Positions 1-10,426 of a DNA stretch of 64,000 nt are shown here, one piece after another. Under the pieces are notes generated by a model. The model was not told where the DNA came from and did not search any database. It was given only the letters and a program-made list of their open reading frames with translations. The stretch covers positions 7,068,001 to 7,132,000 of the forward strand of contig NC_045132.1 in assembly GCF_007655135.1 (NCBI RefSeq). The letters run 5' to 3'. This DNA comes from Punica granatum. Lineage: Eukaryota > Streptophyta > Magnoliopsida > Myrtales > Lythraceae. The position numbers were made by a program, and so were the translations under genes. Position 1 is the first letter of the stretch. Each line of letters begins with the position of its first letter.

Positions 1-2836
1 TAGCCCTTATCACTATTCTGTGGGTGTTCTGAGTTGGAGGCGGAACAAGAGGAGCACGTTCAGTCTCATCTGGTTCAGTAGTAGCCAAAGCATCCTCAGC
101 AGAGTCAACAGGACCTGTGGACTAAGTAATGACCTCAAGTGCAGCATCTGTCAGGGTGGTGGATGTGGATGGGAGGCTATGCAAGACATTAGGTGGGACG
201 GGAATATGTGTAGTCTCAGAAGATGCAGGAAAAGAATTATTGATGTGGGAGGAGAATGTACCAGTAGCAGTTGCAGAGCTCGAGGATAGCCGACCAAGTT
301 CCACTGAGATAGGCGCACCAGTTCTGAACGGGAAGGAGTGCTCATCAAAGACAACCTGAGGAGATATGAAGATACGACCAGTGGCAGGATTGAGACACCG
401 ATATCCCTGATATTGTGAGGGATAGTCAAGGAAGACACGGGGTTGAGAGCGAGGTTCCAATTTGTAATGATTATAAGGGCGCAAATAAGGAAAACAAAGA
501 CATCCAAATACCCGTAAATGATCAAAATGAGGTGGGTGACCAAACAAAAGTTCATTGGGAGATTGGAACTGTAAGGATTTGGTAGGCAATCGATTGATCA
601 GATAGACAGCTGTTTCAAAGACATAATCCTAGTATTTGGAAAGAAGAGAAGAATGAAAAAGAAGAGAAAGGCCCATATCTACTATGTGACAGTGTTTACG
701 TTCAACTAAGCCATTCTGTTGAGGCATATGAGGACATGAAATACGATGAAAAATTCCATTGTTTTGCAACTCTGCCTGAAAAGCAGTGGATAGGAATTCT
801 TTGGCACCATCCGACTGAAAATATTTGATTTTATGTCCATAAAGATTTTCTACTTGAAGGCGAAAAGCACGAAAGATTTGTATGACTTCAGATCGAGATT
901 TCATGATATAGAACCAGGAAAATTTACTATAATCATCAAGAAAGTGAATATAGTAGATATTTTCAGTATGAGATGTAATTGGTGCTGGTCCCCAGATGTC
1001 TGTGTGAACAAGTTCAAACAAGGAATTGCTCTTATGCAGAGTAGGAGGAAAAGAACAATTTATTAACTTTCCTTGTTGACATGTAGAACAAATTAATCCA
1101 ACATGATCATTATTTAATTTTAAGGAAGAACCTAAAGCTCGACGAACAATTGGAAAAGACGAGTGACTAAGACGCTGATGCCATAAATTACTTGAGGTAG
1201 AAGCAGAAAGAAAAACTTGAGGATGACCGGTGGGCCTGTCTCTTGAGTGGAAACAATAGAGTCCATCCTTAACTGGACCTCGCAAAAGCTCATGGTTGGT
1301 TCATTGATCCTTAACAATGAAACAATCAGGATGAAGTTCAAAAAAACAAGTATTATCTCGAGCAAATTTAGAGATAGATATGAGGTTTTTGGAAATATTA
1401 TGGGCATATAAAATATGGTTTAAGTGCAGAGGACGAGAGGAGTGTTTGATAGTGGAGGAGCCAGAGGCAAGTACGGGAAGAGATTTACCATCCCCAACAT
1501 AGATGTGATCGGAATGTGGTGTCTCATCATGAATGTTTAGGTTGGCAAGGTCAGAGGTGACATGATGTGTAGCACCCGAGTCCATGTACCAGTCGAGGTC
1601 ATGAATTCCCTGAGAGGAAGCTTCAGCAAGATTAGTCTGAACATTAGAAAAATAACTGAATTGACAAAATGGGGCAATGTGGCCAGGTTTGTTGCAATTC
1701 TGACACAGAACTGATGAAGAGGCCGGGCTGTAAGGTGAAGTCAAATTGGACTGGGCTCGGAATGGGCCGGGCCGAGAGGGCCCGAAAGATTGAAAGGCCG
1801 TGGGCTGAGAGAAAGAGCCGGACTGAGAGTGTCGCGGATCTCGGGTCGAGTGGGTCGAGTTGAATTGCTGACCCGAACGGCTCAGCCTGCCCGGACCTCC
1901 TGCGAAGAAATTAGGGTTAGAGTTTGTCATTCTCGTTCCAGAGTTCTGAAGATCAGAACTCCCTCTTAAGCCGCCATGTTCATTCCAGTAACCAGCAGGA
2001 AAGGCTCCACCGCGTCCGATGGAAAGTCCGGTGTTGTGGCCGCCGAATCTGCTGCCACTGTTCCAGTTTCCTCTCCCGACGCCTTTCCCTCTGCTCTTGC
2101 TGCGACTTTAGTCACCATTCCTCCCTTGGCTATCGACGTAATTTGCTTCGACGAGAAGCGGTCCAAGGATGCCAGAGAGAGGAGCTGAGGCCGACTACTC
2201 ACTTATGCCGGCATAAGTGCTGCGTTCGTCAGGCCCCATGAGGAGGGAAGTGAGTTCATTGAGACTCATTGTTATCATCGTGTCTGATTTTGCTAGGATA
2301 AAGGGCTCCCATTCTGGTCCTAGGCCGGTGTAGATACGTCGATTTATTTCTGCTGGGGTCTTGGGTTTTCTGATTTGAGCGAAATTAAGAGCTTTCCCCT
2401 TGACTTCATTGATGAATCGCAATATTGACAATGATCCCTTACGGAGGTCACGCCATTGCTGTTCCAAGAGGTCCTCTTGTGCGGCTGTTTGGCTGAGGAA
2501 AGCAGTCGCCAGGGAGTGCCAAGCTTTGTGAGACGTCTTGGCAAAAAGGATGGTGACATTAATGTCTTCAGTCACTGCAAGCATAATACAGGTTAGTGCA
2601 AATCTATCTCTGGATACCCACTGTTGGTACTCTGGATTTTGTGAGACACTGCCATCTGGCCCTGTGATAGTTTTGCTAGGTTCTGATATTCGTCCCTCAG
2701 CATAGGAAAAGAGACCATAGGTCTCAAGTAAGGGACTCATAATGCCCTTCCATAACATATAATTCTGACCATTCAATTTGACTTGAACAGTAGGAATAGA
2801 TGAAGGAAGATGGAGAATTGAAGTAGAGTCGGCCAT
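1..2836 (-). pseudogene. copia gag-pol polyprotein (gag, protease, integrase) with nonsense mutations
   Basis: The polyprotein would start at the ATG ending at 2836. The first about 210 codons are a UBN2-type gag (LNGQNYMLWKGIMSPLLE). A CCHC knuckle (CQNCNKPGHIAPFC) and the aspartic protease site (WYMDSGATHHVTSD) follow in 1301-1930. The GAG-pre-integrase HH-CC region and the integrase core (HTDIWGP, FLDDYSKF) are in 629-1285. The integrase C-terminal region (RVFGCLCFPYLRPYN) and the run-up to RT (NTHRIVIRA) are in 1-589. All segments share one frame, which is closed only by stop codons near 2195, 2112, 1301, 629 and 122. No frameshift is needed, so decay is mainly by nonsense changes. The protein would package and integrate the element's cDNA if intact; as it stands it cannot make a full polyprotein. 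Confidence 0.85.
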
Positions 2837-2928
2837 TGGAGAAAAAGGGGAGAAGAAATTCGAGAATAGGAAGAGAAGGGAGATAGTTTGGCCTGATCGA
2901 TATGAACTCTCTAGATTACTCGATCATT

Positions 2929-2941
2929 GGCTCTGATACCA
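2929..2941 (-). other. copia I primer-binding site
   Basis: On the minus strand this reads TGGTATCAGAGCC, the canonical complement to the 3' end of plant initiator methionyl-tRNA. It lies about 8 bases inside the LTR and about 95 bases upstream of the gag ATG. Confidence 0.85.
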
Positions 2942-2949
2942 TCTAAGAT

Positions 2950-3085
2950 TGTAGAATTGTGGCTGAAACCTCAACTTACTGTTAGAAGTAAATTGTATTG
3001 AAATATATAGAGCATGTACATGATATGTTTTAGGAAAGAAATAAATACAATTAAATACAGCATCTATACAAGGAATTCTATGATT
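2950..3085 (-). repeat. copia I 5' LTR (approximate)
   Basis: On the plus strand the sequence opens with TGTAGAATTG and closes near AATTCTATGA, a degenerate inverted terminal pair. It sits immediately outside the primer-binding site. The outer edge is a guess because the partner LTR is off the window. Confidence 0.45.
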
Positions 3086-3369
3086 TGAAATTATCATTAT
3101 TATTTCCTCTATTAGTTTGCATAGGACTGAGATCAACATGATCAACTGCAGGTTGTGTTGAAGGTGGACTATTTTGACCAATTCGCATGTTATTTATAAG
3201 CATCCACAGGTAGTCCATGTAAACCAAAGCCTGAAGCTGAAATGTATGCTAAATATCCCTGGGAGTATTCAAGGAATCAACAAGACCTATGAAGAGTTTA
3301 ATCCATTCCAATATCTTAACATGTTCAAGGCCTATAAATCGTACAGGTATAGGTAGTAAAGCCTAGACA

Positions 3370-5600
3370 ATTATGGAGAAGGGGCAGTGGAGGAAGATAT
3401 GGTCAATCTCTTCCAGGGATGCCTTACAGAAAGGACAAAGACTATCCACAATATTGAAATGAAAAGCCAAAACAACCTTTGTTGGCAAGCAATTCCAGCC
3501 AAGTTTCCATAAGATAAGCTTATGACGATCATGTCTTTCTAGTCTCCAAAGGGCTCTTCATTCTCGTTGGTTCAAAGCTCATGTGGGGAATCTGTGTGAC
3601 TGGTCAAGAACATAGGCAAAAGATGTAGAGGAGGTGTCATTGCTGCTACCTTACCATGAGAGTTCATTGAATGGAGATGTGTGGCAGGGAGAAATGGAGT
3701 TGAACTGTTGAACTGTTTCTATAGAGAAAAGAGAGTGGAGAAAGGGAATATCCCATATTCTAGTTCCTAGTAGAAACAGTTCTAAGACCCAGTTAAGGTG
3801 GTGGGCTGGTAATTCATGTAAGGGTTAGGGGATAAGGGAGGAGAGGATAGGAATCCAAGGGTTTGACCATATATTAATAGCATGGCCACTGTTGACTCTA
3901 TAACAACAGCCCTTAGAAATGAGGTGTGGCAAATTCCTATCCAAAAGTAGGAAGAGTGAGAGTTTGGATTGTGGGAGGAGAGGGGCGTGTGTTTGAGGTA
4001 TTTGGCTTTCAACAGAGAGATATGAGGCTTAGCCTAGAGAGTGTGGATTGCCCAAGACTGTTTTGCAATAAGGGCTCTTTTGTGATCGTATATTTGGCGA
4101 AAACCCAACCCACCATGGTCTTTTGGTGCACAAAGTGAAACCTAAGCCTTAAGATGAATTTTGGATTTTCTAGAGGAATTGAAGCCCCACCAGAAGAATG
4201 CAAACGTCAAGTCCAATTTAGAATGAGTGGTTTTAGGGAGGAGGAAGGTACTCATAGTGTAAGTGGGTATGGAAGCAGCAATAGATCTTATGAGCACTCC
4301 ACGGGATGCTTGGAACAAGGTTTTGGCTTTCTACACCTCTATTTTTTTCGAAACTCTATCAATGAGGGGGTGAAAGGCAGATGTCTTTGCCTTTTGGATG
4401 TGTAAAGGAAGGCCAAGGTATTTGGAGTCTGGTGAGCATTGTCTAATCTTGAAAAGCCGAGAGAGGTGGTTCCTTAGGGATAAAGGAACATTTTTACCGA
4501 AGAACATGGCTAATTTTTCAAAGTTGATTTTCTATCCCGACCAAGATTGGTAAGTATGAAGAATGTTAAAGAAGTTTTACAAGTTGGATTCAGTGGCTTT
4601 TACAAAAAGGAAGAGGTTGTCGGCAAAAAGGAGATGAGTGAAGGTCAGACAACCTTTGCCAATTGTTATTCCTTGAATGTTGCTTGAATTTTCCTCACGA
4701 ATAAGGAGTCAAGACAAGGCCTCAGTGGCCAAAAGGAAGAGGAAGGGGGAAAGTGGATCGCCCTGTCGAATGCAACATAAAGGTTTGAAAAAACCGAAAA
4801 ACTTCCATTGATGAGGACAGAGAATGATATTGTGCTGATACATTGTGAAATCTATTGCATCCATGTGTCATCAAAACTAAGATCATGAAAAATTTCGAAA
4901 AGAATGGGCCATTCATGTCTATTAAAAGCCTTTTCCATGTCTATTTTGATAGCAACAAAATGATCATCGCCTTGATAATGGTTGCAGAAGTGCATTATTT
5001 CATGAGCGATGATAGAGTTTTCCGAAATATTTTTTTCCGAGACAAAAGCAGATGGATATGGTGAAATGAGCTACAGTAGAAAGGTTTTGAAGTGTGTGAA
5101 AGGATCTTTGAAATAATTTTACGAAAAACATTGCAAATGCTTATGGAACGGAAGCTGTGCACTGTAACAGTATTATCGCCTTTGGGAATTAATGCAATAT
5201 GTGTATGATTATGGTGCTTTAATAAATATTTACCTCCAAAAAAGCTCCACATTGTTGAGGTTGTATTCTTGCCAATGATCTTCCAGTGTCTGTGATAGAA
5301 AATAGCTAGGAAGCCATCTGGGCTCGATGACCTGAGAGCTCTAAGGGAGACGATGGCTTTTTGGATTTCAAGGTCAGTGAAGATTATGGCTAGAGAAGTG
5401 GAGTCTTTAGGGGACAGGGCAGTAGGGAATAGGTCATATAGAAGGATCAATTGTATTCTAAATAATTTGATGTAAAGAGAGTGGAGAAGTGATTGATGAA
5501 TGTGTCAGCAATCGTAGGGATGTCAGAGGTCCAAGAGTGATCAGAGGTCTTTAAGAACTCTATAGCATTATGTCAACCCTGGATAATAGTGGAAAAGGTG
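3370..5600 (-). pseudogene. LINE I reverse transcriptase and zf-RVT remnant
   Basis: The minus-strand translation shows the entry region of plant LINE RTs (SPDGF, HTHIALIPKGDNTVTVHSFR), motif A (IKIDMEKAFNRHEW), the RQGDPLSPFLF block and motif C. In motif C the normally invariant FADD reads FADN; the Asn codon is at 4616-4618. A zinc-binding tail (CPFCKASLEEIDHIFLHCPF) follows near 3400. The segments lie in different frames with interspersed stops, so this is a dead copy. The longest surviving open stretch is 4995-5450. Confidence 0.82.
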
Positions 5601-5839
5601 GAAAAACTTTGTGTTCAGGTTTGTCATAGTCAACCGAGTAGTTCGAAACTTTTATCACCAGAGAAGTTCTTCCCTTTTGAGACATTCTTGAAGTTGTAGC
5701 TCTAGAGTAGCAGCTTTTGAAAGATTAAGAGCGGTCAGAGCTGCATTTTGTACCTCATCTAGCTCCTTCATGAGCCTCTCCATCTGAGTTTTGAAGTGCC
5801 CAAAAGATACTCGGTTCTACTTCCTTGTTGAGTAACAAG

Positions 5840-6520
5840 GGAGAATGATCAGAGGAAACTGTTGGTAGATGAACTACGGATGCTTTTGGGATTAGGAGAC
5901 GCCAATCCGTATTATATAAACCTCGATCCGACTGTTCTCTGCTATGATTGGTTCCTTCCCTTTTATTGAACCTAGTGTTTTTATTCCAGAGTAGTCTAAG
6001 TCCACCATAGCATTGGAGTTTATGAAGAAGCTGAGGCCATGACTTGTAGAGGGATCAGATTGCCGTCTTCCTAATTTTTCGTAAAGAGACGCAATACTAT
6101 TCCAATCACCAATGCCTAACTAAGGACCAGCAAAAGAGTCCACTGTCCTTTGAAGATCATCTCAAAATTGTCTTTTATCAGCATAGTAAGGAGGTTCGTA
6201 GCACAGAGAGAGGATCCAAGGTGCAGTCTGAGATTAAGAGTATACAATGACATTTATGATGTTCTTTGAGATAAGAATCGTCTCAATGTCGAGTCCTATT
6301 TTTGTACAGAAACATAGACTGCCTACCCTATGGAGGGTAGGGAAAGACACAGTTTGCATATCAAAGTCCAGTCATGAATTCTTTCACCAATGCAGCTTTT
6401 ATCTTTGTTCCTATAAGAAAAAAATAGTCAGGAGAGTGCTTTTTCACTAGGGTCCTTAAGGAATGTTTTCTCACGGGGCGACTCAACCACCGACAGTTCC
6501 AGCTGAGGATTAATATTGGG
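5840..6520 (-). pseudogene. LINE I apurinic/apyrimidinic endonuclease remnant
   Basis: At about 6515 the minus strand reads ILSWNCRWLSRPVRKHSLRT, the usual start of plant LINE ORF2 (ILSWNCRG..). A FLIGTKIK stretch follows in place of the family's FLSETK motif, so the catalytic Glu is replaced. The remainder is broken by stops and indels. Confidence 0.65.
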
Positions 6521-7440
6521 GGGGTGGGGGCATGCTTGTGCTCGCCTCCTTAGCCTTTGAATTGCTCGGAAAACTTGCAACCTTGGCCCTTAATTTTGCT
6601 AGGCGCTTCAGGCTCGTGAACCTCGTGTAGGTGAATAAATTACTAATAGTTGGACTAGAGAGTTAGGTAGGGTCGAGGTAGTCAGTGTTTGGGGTAGTGA
6701 GAGGGGGCTGGTTGGAATGGGGATAAAGGATATTAGTTGATGGAAGGAGGACAAGGGAGGTGGGTGAGGTGAAAAGTGTGGGATGAGGGATTGATTGAGA
6801 GCATTGAAGTAGATGGTGTAATGTGTGTAAAGGATTATTGAGGTGGAAGAGTGGATGTTGGAATGAGAGGGGGAATGGACAGGTGAGCATGTGCTGGAAT
6901 TGGGAGGCCCGTGGATATTAGAGTGGAAATTTGGTTTATGTCAAGAAAAGTTGGGTTAGAAGGCGATCCAGGAGTAGTAATGGGTTGCAGGCACAGCTTT
7001 TTTGGCTGTAAATATTGTTGGACTAGATGCTTCTTTCTTTTTAGAGAACATTTAGAGGTATCGTTGGAGGCGGTGGTGGAAAGGGGCTTAGGAGTTTGTG
7101 GTTTGGTTAGACGAACCAGGGAGGTTCCTAAGGTGATGTGAAAGGGGTAGGATTTAAAAGGGGCAGTTGTACTAGGAGGAGTGAAAGGTGGCTATGACAG
7201 TGAGTAATTGTGGGTTTGGGACATGGGAGTTAGTTTGGGCCACTGGGTAAACAAGTGGGGTGCAAGGTTAATGTGCTAAGAGAGGAAGAGTGGGATCTTG
7301 TTTTGCACTTGCCACCTCTAAAGTCGATTGCTCTTCCGCTGCCATCTGACCCTCCACCACTTCATTACTGAGATTTAACAAAGCGAAACCAAAATTACTT
7401 CCCTCTGCAACCATATGGGAACCTAGAGATTGTCGCCCAT

Positions 7441-7451
7441 ACTTTCGCTTC
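7441..7451. repeat. target-site duplication of MULE I, left copy
   Basis: ACTTTCGCTTC, repeated exactly at 8758-8768 on the other side of the element. Confidence 0.85.
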
Positions 7452-7718
7452 GGGAGAATGACACTTGTGGTCCTATATATTTGCCAATTTTTGACATCGA
7501 GTCCTAAATGTTTCATTTTGGAAAAACAAGTCCTAAAAGGTTTGGAAAAGTGATACTTTTGGTCCTAAATCTAACTGACCGTTACCGCCATGCCACGTGG
7601 CCATTAAATGCTGACGTGGCGCTTCGTGATTGGTCACAAGTTGGTTCAGGTCCGGATGTCGAGGTAAATCGGGTCGGGTTCGGATCCGGATGTCTCCTTC
7701 TTCGCCCGACTCCCTCCT
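7452..7718 (+). repeat. MULE I left terminal inverted repeat
   Basis: It starts GGGAGAATGACACTT and is matched in reverse complement by 8493-8757. It contains a perfect G-box palindrome (CCACGTGG) and a TGACGTGG motif, preserved in both arms. Confidence 0.85.
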
Positions 7719-7848
7719 TATGTCCGAAACCCTAGCACGGCTCCTCTCCTCCACGCAACCCAGCGCCGCCCCTGTAAACCACTGATCACGGGCACCGTAG
7801 CACCTCGAGCAACCCCGCCTGAGCCTCCTCCCTGTCGGATCTGGGTTT

Positions 7849-8145
7849 ATGCAATTGGCAGTTTCAGATTTTGCCGACCTTGTTCTAGAGATGAAGGAAG
7901 GGCACAGTACTGTTGTGAAGTTGTGTGATTTGCTGTTTCAGGTGTATGCGGATAACAAAATGTTTGACGAGGCTGTCGGGGTTTACGACTTCATGGAGAG
8001 TCGCGGGTTCGAGATAGATGAGAGGTCCTGTATGGTTTGCTTGTTAGCTCTGAAGAGGTTTGGCACCCTCGAGGACTGTTTGGCATTATTCGAACGGTTG
8101 CAAATTGATTGTTACCCTAAGATTGCAGATCGATTATTACCCTAA
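7849..8145 (+). pseudogene. captured PPR-protein gene fragment inside MULE I
   Basis: A 98-codon frame carries about two pentatricopeptide repeats. The helix-turn-helix pattern is clear in VVKLCDLLFQVYADNKMFDE, then in the AVGVYDFMESRGFEIDERS stretch and in VCLLALKRFGTLEDCLALFE. It starts and ends abruptly with no organelle transit peptide, and it is bounded by MULE sequence and the 64-bp tandem repeat. It is best read as an exon piece copied from a host PPR gene elsewhere. It is not similar in detail to the intact PPR gene at 12009-14135, so that gene is unlikely to be the donor. Confidence 0.7.
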
Positions 8146-8266
8146 GATTCCAGAAAACCCTAAGATTACAGATCAAAACGCTAAGTTTGCAGATCGATTG
8201 TTACCATAAGATTCCAGAAAACCCTAAGATTACAGATCAAAACGCTAAGTTTGCAGATCGATTGTT
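8125..8266 (+). repeat. 64-bp tandem repeat inside MULE I
   Basis: Two nearly identical 64-bp units (8125-8188 and 8189-8252) and a 14-base partial third, each beginning GCAGATCGATT. The repeat overlaps the end of the captured PPR fragment. Confidence 0.85.
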
Positions 8267-8492
8267 CTTTTTCTGTTTGATATGGCCATGAGTTCTCGAT
8301 TATTGGTCAAGCATCCATAGAAAGGTTGGCGAAAGAAATGGTTTCTGGAAACCATGAACATCAAGCTCCGCTTGATCAGAACACCCTTGCCGGGCCTTTT
8401 CCCGAGCTCACACTGCCGAACTCCACAACACAGCACGGCACAGAGAGGAGGAGAGAACAGAGGGAGGGAGAACAGAGGGTTTTGGTCATGGG

Positions 8493-8757
8493 GGAGGGAG
8501 TCGGGCGAAGAAGGAGACGTCCGGATCTGAACCTGACCCGATTCACCCCGACATCCGGACCCGAACCAACTCGTGACCAATCACGAAGCGCCACGTCAGC
8601 ATTTAACGGCCACGTGGCATGGCGGTAACGGTCAGTTAGATTTAGGACTAAAAGTGTCACTTTTTCAAACCTTTTAGGACTTGTTTTTCCAAACCGAAAC
8701 ATTTAGGACTCGATGTCAAAAATTAGCAAACATATAGGACCATAAGTGTCATTATTC
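8493..8757 (-). repeat. MULE I right terminal inverted repeat
   Basis: Reverse complement of 7452-7718 with scattered substitutions. The outermost bases (GAATAATGACACTT) differ slightly from the left end. Confidence 0.85.
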
Positions 8758-8768
8758 ACTTTCGCTTC
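8758..8768. repeat. target-site duplication of MULE I, right copy
   Basis: ACTTTCGCTTC, identical to 7441-7451. The LINE I ORF1 sequence continues across the pair when the element is removed. Confidence 0.85.
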
Positions 8769-8769
8769 T

Positions 8770-9473
8770 GCTTAACCTCCAAACTGACAATCTTTTAGGG
8801 GCACGAATACTTTGAATGCCCAAGCTGTGTACAGTTGTAGCAAAAGTCAGACAATCGTTCATATCTGAACTGCACCCAAAGATTACCTGGCTTCTCTAAA
8901 AAAAAAATCACTTTTGAGTGATTCAGTGACCTGATGTTGCACAAGAATATGCATAGGGCTTTTATTCGGAGAGCCTTCATCTATTGCCAAGTCAATATCC
9001 AAGATCGCATGGAACATAGCTCCAATAGCTTGAGCATTTTGCTTCGTGACGTGATCTAGTGGAAGACCATGAATTTGGACCCAGAGCTGAGTACAGGAGA
9101 AGTCGATTTCTGAAGCAATAACGTTGGGTAACCAAGGTTTGAGAACTATATGATCGCCCCAGACAGACCACAATGCACATGCAATGACTTTTCTTCTATT
9201 TGCAGCTGAGGCAAATTCGAAGAGGAAGAGATTTTGGCCTATCAAAGTGGCTTGAACTTCATGTTGAAGGTCCCACGAGGAGATAATCTTCTGCTTCACC
9301 AGCTTCTTACTGAGATCCGCACCTGAGATAATCTTGCCATAGAGTGCTAATTTTGAGAGGGAAGAGGTTTTAGTGGGGTCAGGTGAGAGGCATAGAGTGG
9401 TGTGTTTGCAGGAGAGTGTTTTGGTTTGGTCCATGATGTCCTCAATGGCAGTGGATGGTTCAGTTGGTTCCAC
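8770..9473 (-). pseudogene. LINE I ORF1 (DUF4283 plus zinc knuckle)
   Basis: Starting at the ATG ending at 9473, about 195 codons are open and match the DUF4283 domain of plant LINE ORF1 proteins: GQNLFLFEFASAANRRKVIA, an ALWSVWGDHIVLKPW stretch, and LWVQIHGLPLDHVTKQNAQA. After a frameshift the zf-CCHC_4 knuckle follows (CYNCTQLGHSKYSC) near 8800. ORF1 proteins bind the LINE RNA. The MULE at 7452-8757 interrupts the reading frame just after the knuckle, and ORF1 tail sequence (GSNFGFALLNLSNE) resumes at about 7440. Confidence 0.75.
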
Positions 9474-9540
9474 GGTGGGAGAGTGTTTTGGGATTGGTAG
9501 GATGTGGTTAAAGGGCGTAGTAAATGGCAGAGCATGAGAG

Positions 9541-10400
9541 GGCGGAGGTGAAAAGGGGATGGTTAGCGGGCAGGATAGTGAGGATAGTGATGAAGATGGA
9601 GAGTGTATTGATGGTGCCGGGCATTCATGGGGATTGGTATACTGTTGGGAAGAAAAAGGAACAGGGGATTATAGGTACCGGAAGAACCAGAAGGTTAAAC
9701 CTGCAACAGAGAGCACATGACGAAACAAACAAATTGTATTGTCTTGTTTGGTCCGTTGCCCCCCCTAACCTCCTAAAACCCTCTCTTTTTACTTAGAAAT
9801 ATCTTTGCTATTTAAGTAGATTACGGTTTTGCCCCCAGTAAATAGTATATGAACCAAGATCACTTGTATAATTTACCGCCTAATTGCTTCTCTTATGTGA
9901 AGAGATCGAAATAGAAATGCAAATCTCAATCGCCCTCGCTTTTCGCTATACGGTTAGTATAAATGTGGTAAGAATTAACAATAGTCTAACATATTATGAT
10001 TCCATTATTGATATCATGGTAGAACTAAATGATCTGACTTAGACAGGAAATACACATATCATATTCATATAGAACTCTTCATCCTTGTTTCGATGAGCTT
10101 CATATTTTGGTTTTTATGATTCAGAATATTGTAAAATATGATTGATTGCAAGCACTATGAGATGAATAAGTACGAAATATTTACTGGTAAATACTTCTAA
10201 CTAATCTAAATTTATAAAGGATATCTATCAATGACATCTAACCTCATCAATTAATTAGTATAGAAGTGAAATATTACACACAGAAATCTTTGCCTCCGCT
10301 GGCTGAAAATCCTAATTTCGTCCCTGCTCCTCAGTGGGGCTGAGCCGTAGGCTCCAACCCGTACACTAGTCACGAGATGGCCCTGCTTATAAATATGTTG
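9541..10400. other. intergenic sequence, no gene seen
   Basis: About 9541-9800 is probably 5' leader of LINE I; no target duplication was found for it. The rest is unstructured, AT-leaning sequence with no credible coding frame. Confidence 0.4.
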
Positions 10401-10426
10401 TATCACATTTCATGGTTTATTTTGAC

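Larger units (their letters stand above)
1..3085 (-). mobile_element. Ty1/copia LTR retrotransposon I, left-truncated by the window
   Basis: Reading the minus strand there is a short LTR (about 2950-3085), a primer-binding site matching initiator Met-tRNA (2929-2941), then gag, zinc knuckle, protease and integrase in the order diagnostic of Ty1/copia. The window ends where reverse transcriptase should begin, so RT, RNase H and the second LTR lie outside. The element sits inside the 3' part of a LINE in the same orientation: sequence beyond the LTR (about 3090-3370) still reads as degraded LINE coding sequence. The far LTR edge and the target duplication cannot be fixed with only one end visible. 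Confidence 0.88.
7452..8757. mobile_element. Pack-MULE-like non-autonomous Mutator element I
   Basis: The element is about 1.3 kb, with terminal inverted repeats of about 265 bp (7452-7718 and 8493-8757) that look over 90% identical by eye. It is flanked by the direct repeat ACTTTCGCTTC at 7441-7451 and 8758-8768. A target duplication of 9-11 bp with long TIRs starting GGG is the Mutator signature. There is no transposase. The interior holds a PPR-protein fragment (7849-8145), a tandem repeat (8125-8266) and other sequence that may be host-derived. It inserted into LINE I ORF1. Confidence 0.85.
3090..9540 (-). mobile_element. L1-type LINE I, degraded and split by a MULE
   Basis: On the minus strand the order is ORF1 (DUF4283 and zinc knuckle, 9473 to about 8770), the inserted MULE (7452-8757), the ORF1 tail (about 7440-6660), apurinic endonuclease (about 6515-5840), reverse transcriptase (about 5450-4400), the zf-RVT zinc-binding region (about 3560-3370) and a weak RNase H-like remnant running into copia I. 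Multiple stops and frameshifts break every domain. The 3' end has been cut or displaced by the copia insertion, so the tail and target duplications are not visible. It shares its architecture with the younger LINE at 39674-45946. Confidence 0.82.
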
